NCBI GenBank assembly: GCA_026196495.1
Contig: JAPHSY010000033.1
Location: forward strand, 124,001-188,000
Length of the DNA: 64,000 nt
From: Magnetovibrio sp.
Lineage (GTDB): Bacteria > Pseudomonadota > Alphaproteobacteria > Rhodospirillales > Magnetovibrionaceae
Direction: 5' to 3'
Numbering within the stretch: position 1 is the stretch's first letter; each line of letters opens with the position of its first letter. Shown here in pieces: positions 62,861 to 64,000 of this stretch. The notes below the pieces were generated by a model that was given only the letters and a program-made list of their open reading frames with translations, was not told the origin of the DNA and made no database searches. The position numbers and the translations under genes are program-made.

Positions 62861-63192
62861 GGTTAAATTGAGACTCTTAAAGGTGATTTTGATCGATATT
62901 GAAGCTTACAGGGGTTCCTTTCAACCATTGAACCATTATTAGTTCTGGGTGTGAAATATGATTTGTTGACAACGTTAGGTAGAGACACTGAGTCTAAGGT
63001 GTTGAAACGATGCAACTATAGCTCTTGGATGTAAAATATGAGTTCATTAATCCTGTAGTTAACAAATGCTGAATTCGCTTGCTCCAAAGCGCTTAGACCT
63101 ATAGTTTTTTTCCACGCTGTAAGACGATTGAGGTACACGCATACAATAACCGGCCGATGAGTGTTGGGAGCGCGTGAGGGGAAACGAAGTTC
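62861..63192. other. Intergenic region between divergent pgpA and M23 peptidase
   Basis: 332 nt with no credible ORF. It must contain promoters for both divergent genes. A TTGACA occurs near 62965 but without a good -10; a TTAA-N8-TTAAC pair at 63047-63063 is near, but not at, CtrA-box spacing. Confidence 0.5.
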
Positions 63193-64000
63193 ATGACCGC
63201 TGAGAAGCGTCACAAAGACACAAATAACGCTGGTGCGAAACGACCATCTGTCGTCAGTAAAATCCTCCATTGGGGGGATGAGCGTTTGCGTGTGTTTTTC
63301 CCATACAAACAGTTCGTCTACCGCACCCAAGGTCGTGTGAAATGCCTGAACCTGACGCCGCGTATCCAAGGTGGGATGGCAGGCGTCGTGATGATCATTG
63401 GCGGCTGGGTGGCCTTTACCTCTGGGTCCATGATGCTTCATGAAATGGAGTTGGCAGCCAAAGACGCACAAATTGCCGATGTCCGCGTTGCGTATCGTTC
63501 TTTGATGAGCGAAGTCGCGGATTATCAAAAGCGTTTTTCCGGTGTTGTGCACAACCTGGAACAAAACCACGCCATGATGTTGGAGCTGGCGGGGCAAAAC
63601 AACAAGCTTCAAAAAGACCTTAAAACCCTAACAAAATCACGCAAAGCCCGGGCTGAAATTGAATCATCCCGTGCGGCTATGACGGCGCGTTTGGGGGATG
63701 TCGAAAGCCAGATGCAGTCTTTGGCACAGCGTAATTTCTCGCTCAAAGACGATATGACGACCATCGAAAGCGATTTGCAAGATGCGCTAAGCCAGCGCAA
63801 TACAGCCCTGATGGAAAGCACGCAAATGCGGCGTGATATCAGAGTGTTGGAAAATAAACTTGTGAATTTGGAAGAGAAAGAAAATACCACGGTTGAACGC
63901 CTTACGGACCAAGCTGAAGTGTTTATTACCAATCTGGAGCAGCTGATTGAAATGGCTGGTTTGGATGTTGAAGACCTGATGGCTGGTGATGATGACTTGG
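63193..64000 (+). CDS. M23 peptidase-type envelope protein with long coiled coil, N-terminal part (DUF5930-like)
   Basis: This gene runs off the end and is absent from the ORF track. From the ATG at 63193: a basic cytoplasmic region with ERLRVFFPYKQFVYRTQGRV, a membrane segment (about residues 59-78, MAGVVMIIGGWVAF), and then at least 180 residues of coiled coil (LEQNHAMMLELAGQNNKLQ, LENKLVNLEEKENTTVERL). This N-terminal layout is typical of alphaproteobacterial DUF5930/M23 cell-wall endopeptidases; the catalytic LytM domain would lie beyond the window, so the assignment is inferred. 269 codons are visible. Confidence 0.7.
   Translation, partial: MTAEKRHKDTNNAGAKRPSVVSKILHWGDERLRVFFPYKQFVYRTQGRVKCLNLTPRIQGGMAGVVMIIGGWVAFTSGSMMLHEMELAAKDAQIADVRVAYRSLMSEVADYQKRFSGVVHNLEQNHAMMLELAGQNNKLQKDLKTLTKSRKARAEIESSRAAMTARLGDVESQMQSLAQRNFSLKDDMTTIESDLQDALSQRNTALMESTQMRRDIRVLENKLVNLEEKENTTVERLTDQAEVFITNLEQLIEMAGLDVEDLMAGDDDL

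Noticed and set aside
63047-63063. CtrA box upstream of the M23 gene
   Set aside because: TTAA and TTAAC are separated by 8 nt instead of the required 7.

Overview
The window looks like ordinary chromosome from an alphaproteobacterium, most likely a Rhodospirillales relative (Terasakiella/Magnetovibrio/Thalassospira type) of moderate GC. The pointers are a pyruvate dehydrogenase E1-beta with its own lipoyl domain, an NDUFS4-type complex I accessory protein, an AapJQMP amino-acid transporter, a TauE/SafE permease and an M23 peptidase with a long coiled-coil N-terminus. This placement is inference from gene content; no sequence search was possible. I saw no insertion sequence, prophage, integrase, rRNA or CRISPR array. 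Two tRNA genes are present.

Layout. (1) 1-7.0 kb: a DUF2325 protein behind Fur-like iron-box half-sites, then a minus-strand operon nadA-nadC-nadB-SDR-HAD phosphatase (de novo NAD synthesis plus two unassigned enzymes) and a hypothetical gene. (2) 7.2-17.4 kb: glutaryl-CoA dehydrogenase, two tandem membrane-anchored paralogues of unknown function, a PabB-PabC fusion, a hotdog thioesterase, a Cache-GGDEF diguanylate cyclase, a KdsC-like phosphatase, an M48 protease, a bacteriohemerythrin, UbiX and a membrane-anchored alpha/beta hydrolase. (3) 17.5-19.8 kb: an orphan flagellar rod/hook-type protein with two small unknown proteins and a perfect CRP-type palindrome, then a SocA/Panacea-type protein. 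(4) 19.8-27.7 kb: an eleven-gene, fully overlapping minus-strand operon for a Mrp-type Na+/H+ antiporter without MrpA but with three MrpD-type subunits, an unknown small subunit and a terminal 70-aa superinfection-immunity-family membrane protein. (5) 27.8-34.7 kb: DUF192 protein, tRNA-Pro, NDUFS4-like protein, tRNA-Arg, TauE/SafE permease, single-domain response regulator, membrane-anchored subtilase, ModABC molybdate transporter.

(6) 34.8-41.9 kb: a PilZ protein and a zinc-homeostasis island. A 17-bp Zur-box palindrome lies between divergent znuA-hisI-cobW-carbamoyltransferase (minus) and zur-znuC-znuB (plus). A NodU-type carbamoyltransferase as last gene of the znuA-side operon is the most intriguing functional link here. 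(7) 42-48.1 kb: cystathionine beta-lyase and the aapJQMP operon with a small trailing gene. (8) 48.2-53.2 kb: a third member of the membrane-anchored paralogue family, an extracellular solute-binding-like protein, polyphosphate:AMP phosphotransferase, an AT-rich lipoprotein, FtsB and an ABM-like protein. (9) 53.2-64 kb: pdhA-pdhB-pdhC-lpdA, GNAT, a probably leaderless arsR with arsM (arsenite methylation), lipA, a Coq10/RatA protein, and pgpA-pncC on the other strand; the window ends inside an M23-peptidase gene missing from the ORF track.

The genes form several local modules: NAD synthesis; pyruvate to acetyl-CoA with lipoate synthase close by; zinc acquisition and allocation; amino-acid uptake; ion/pH homeostasis; arsenic detoxification. 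The best candidates for something undescribed are the three-member C-x-Y-x-W/H membrane-anchored family, the Zur-linked carbamoyltransferase, and the antiporter operon with its two extra small membrane proteins.
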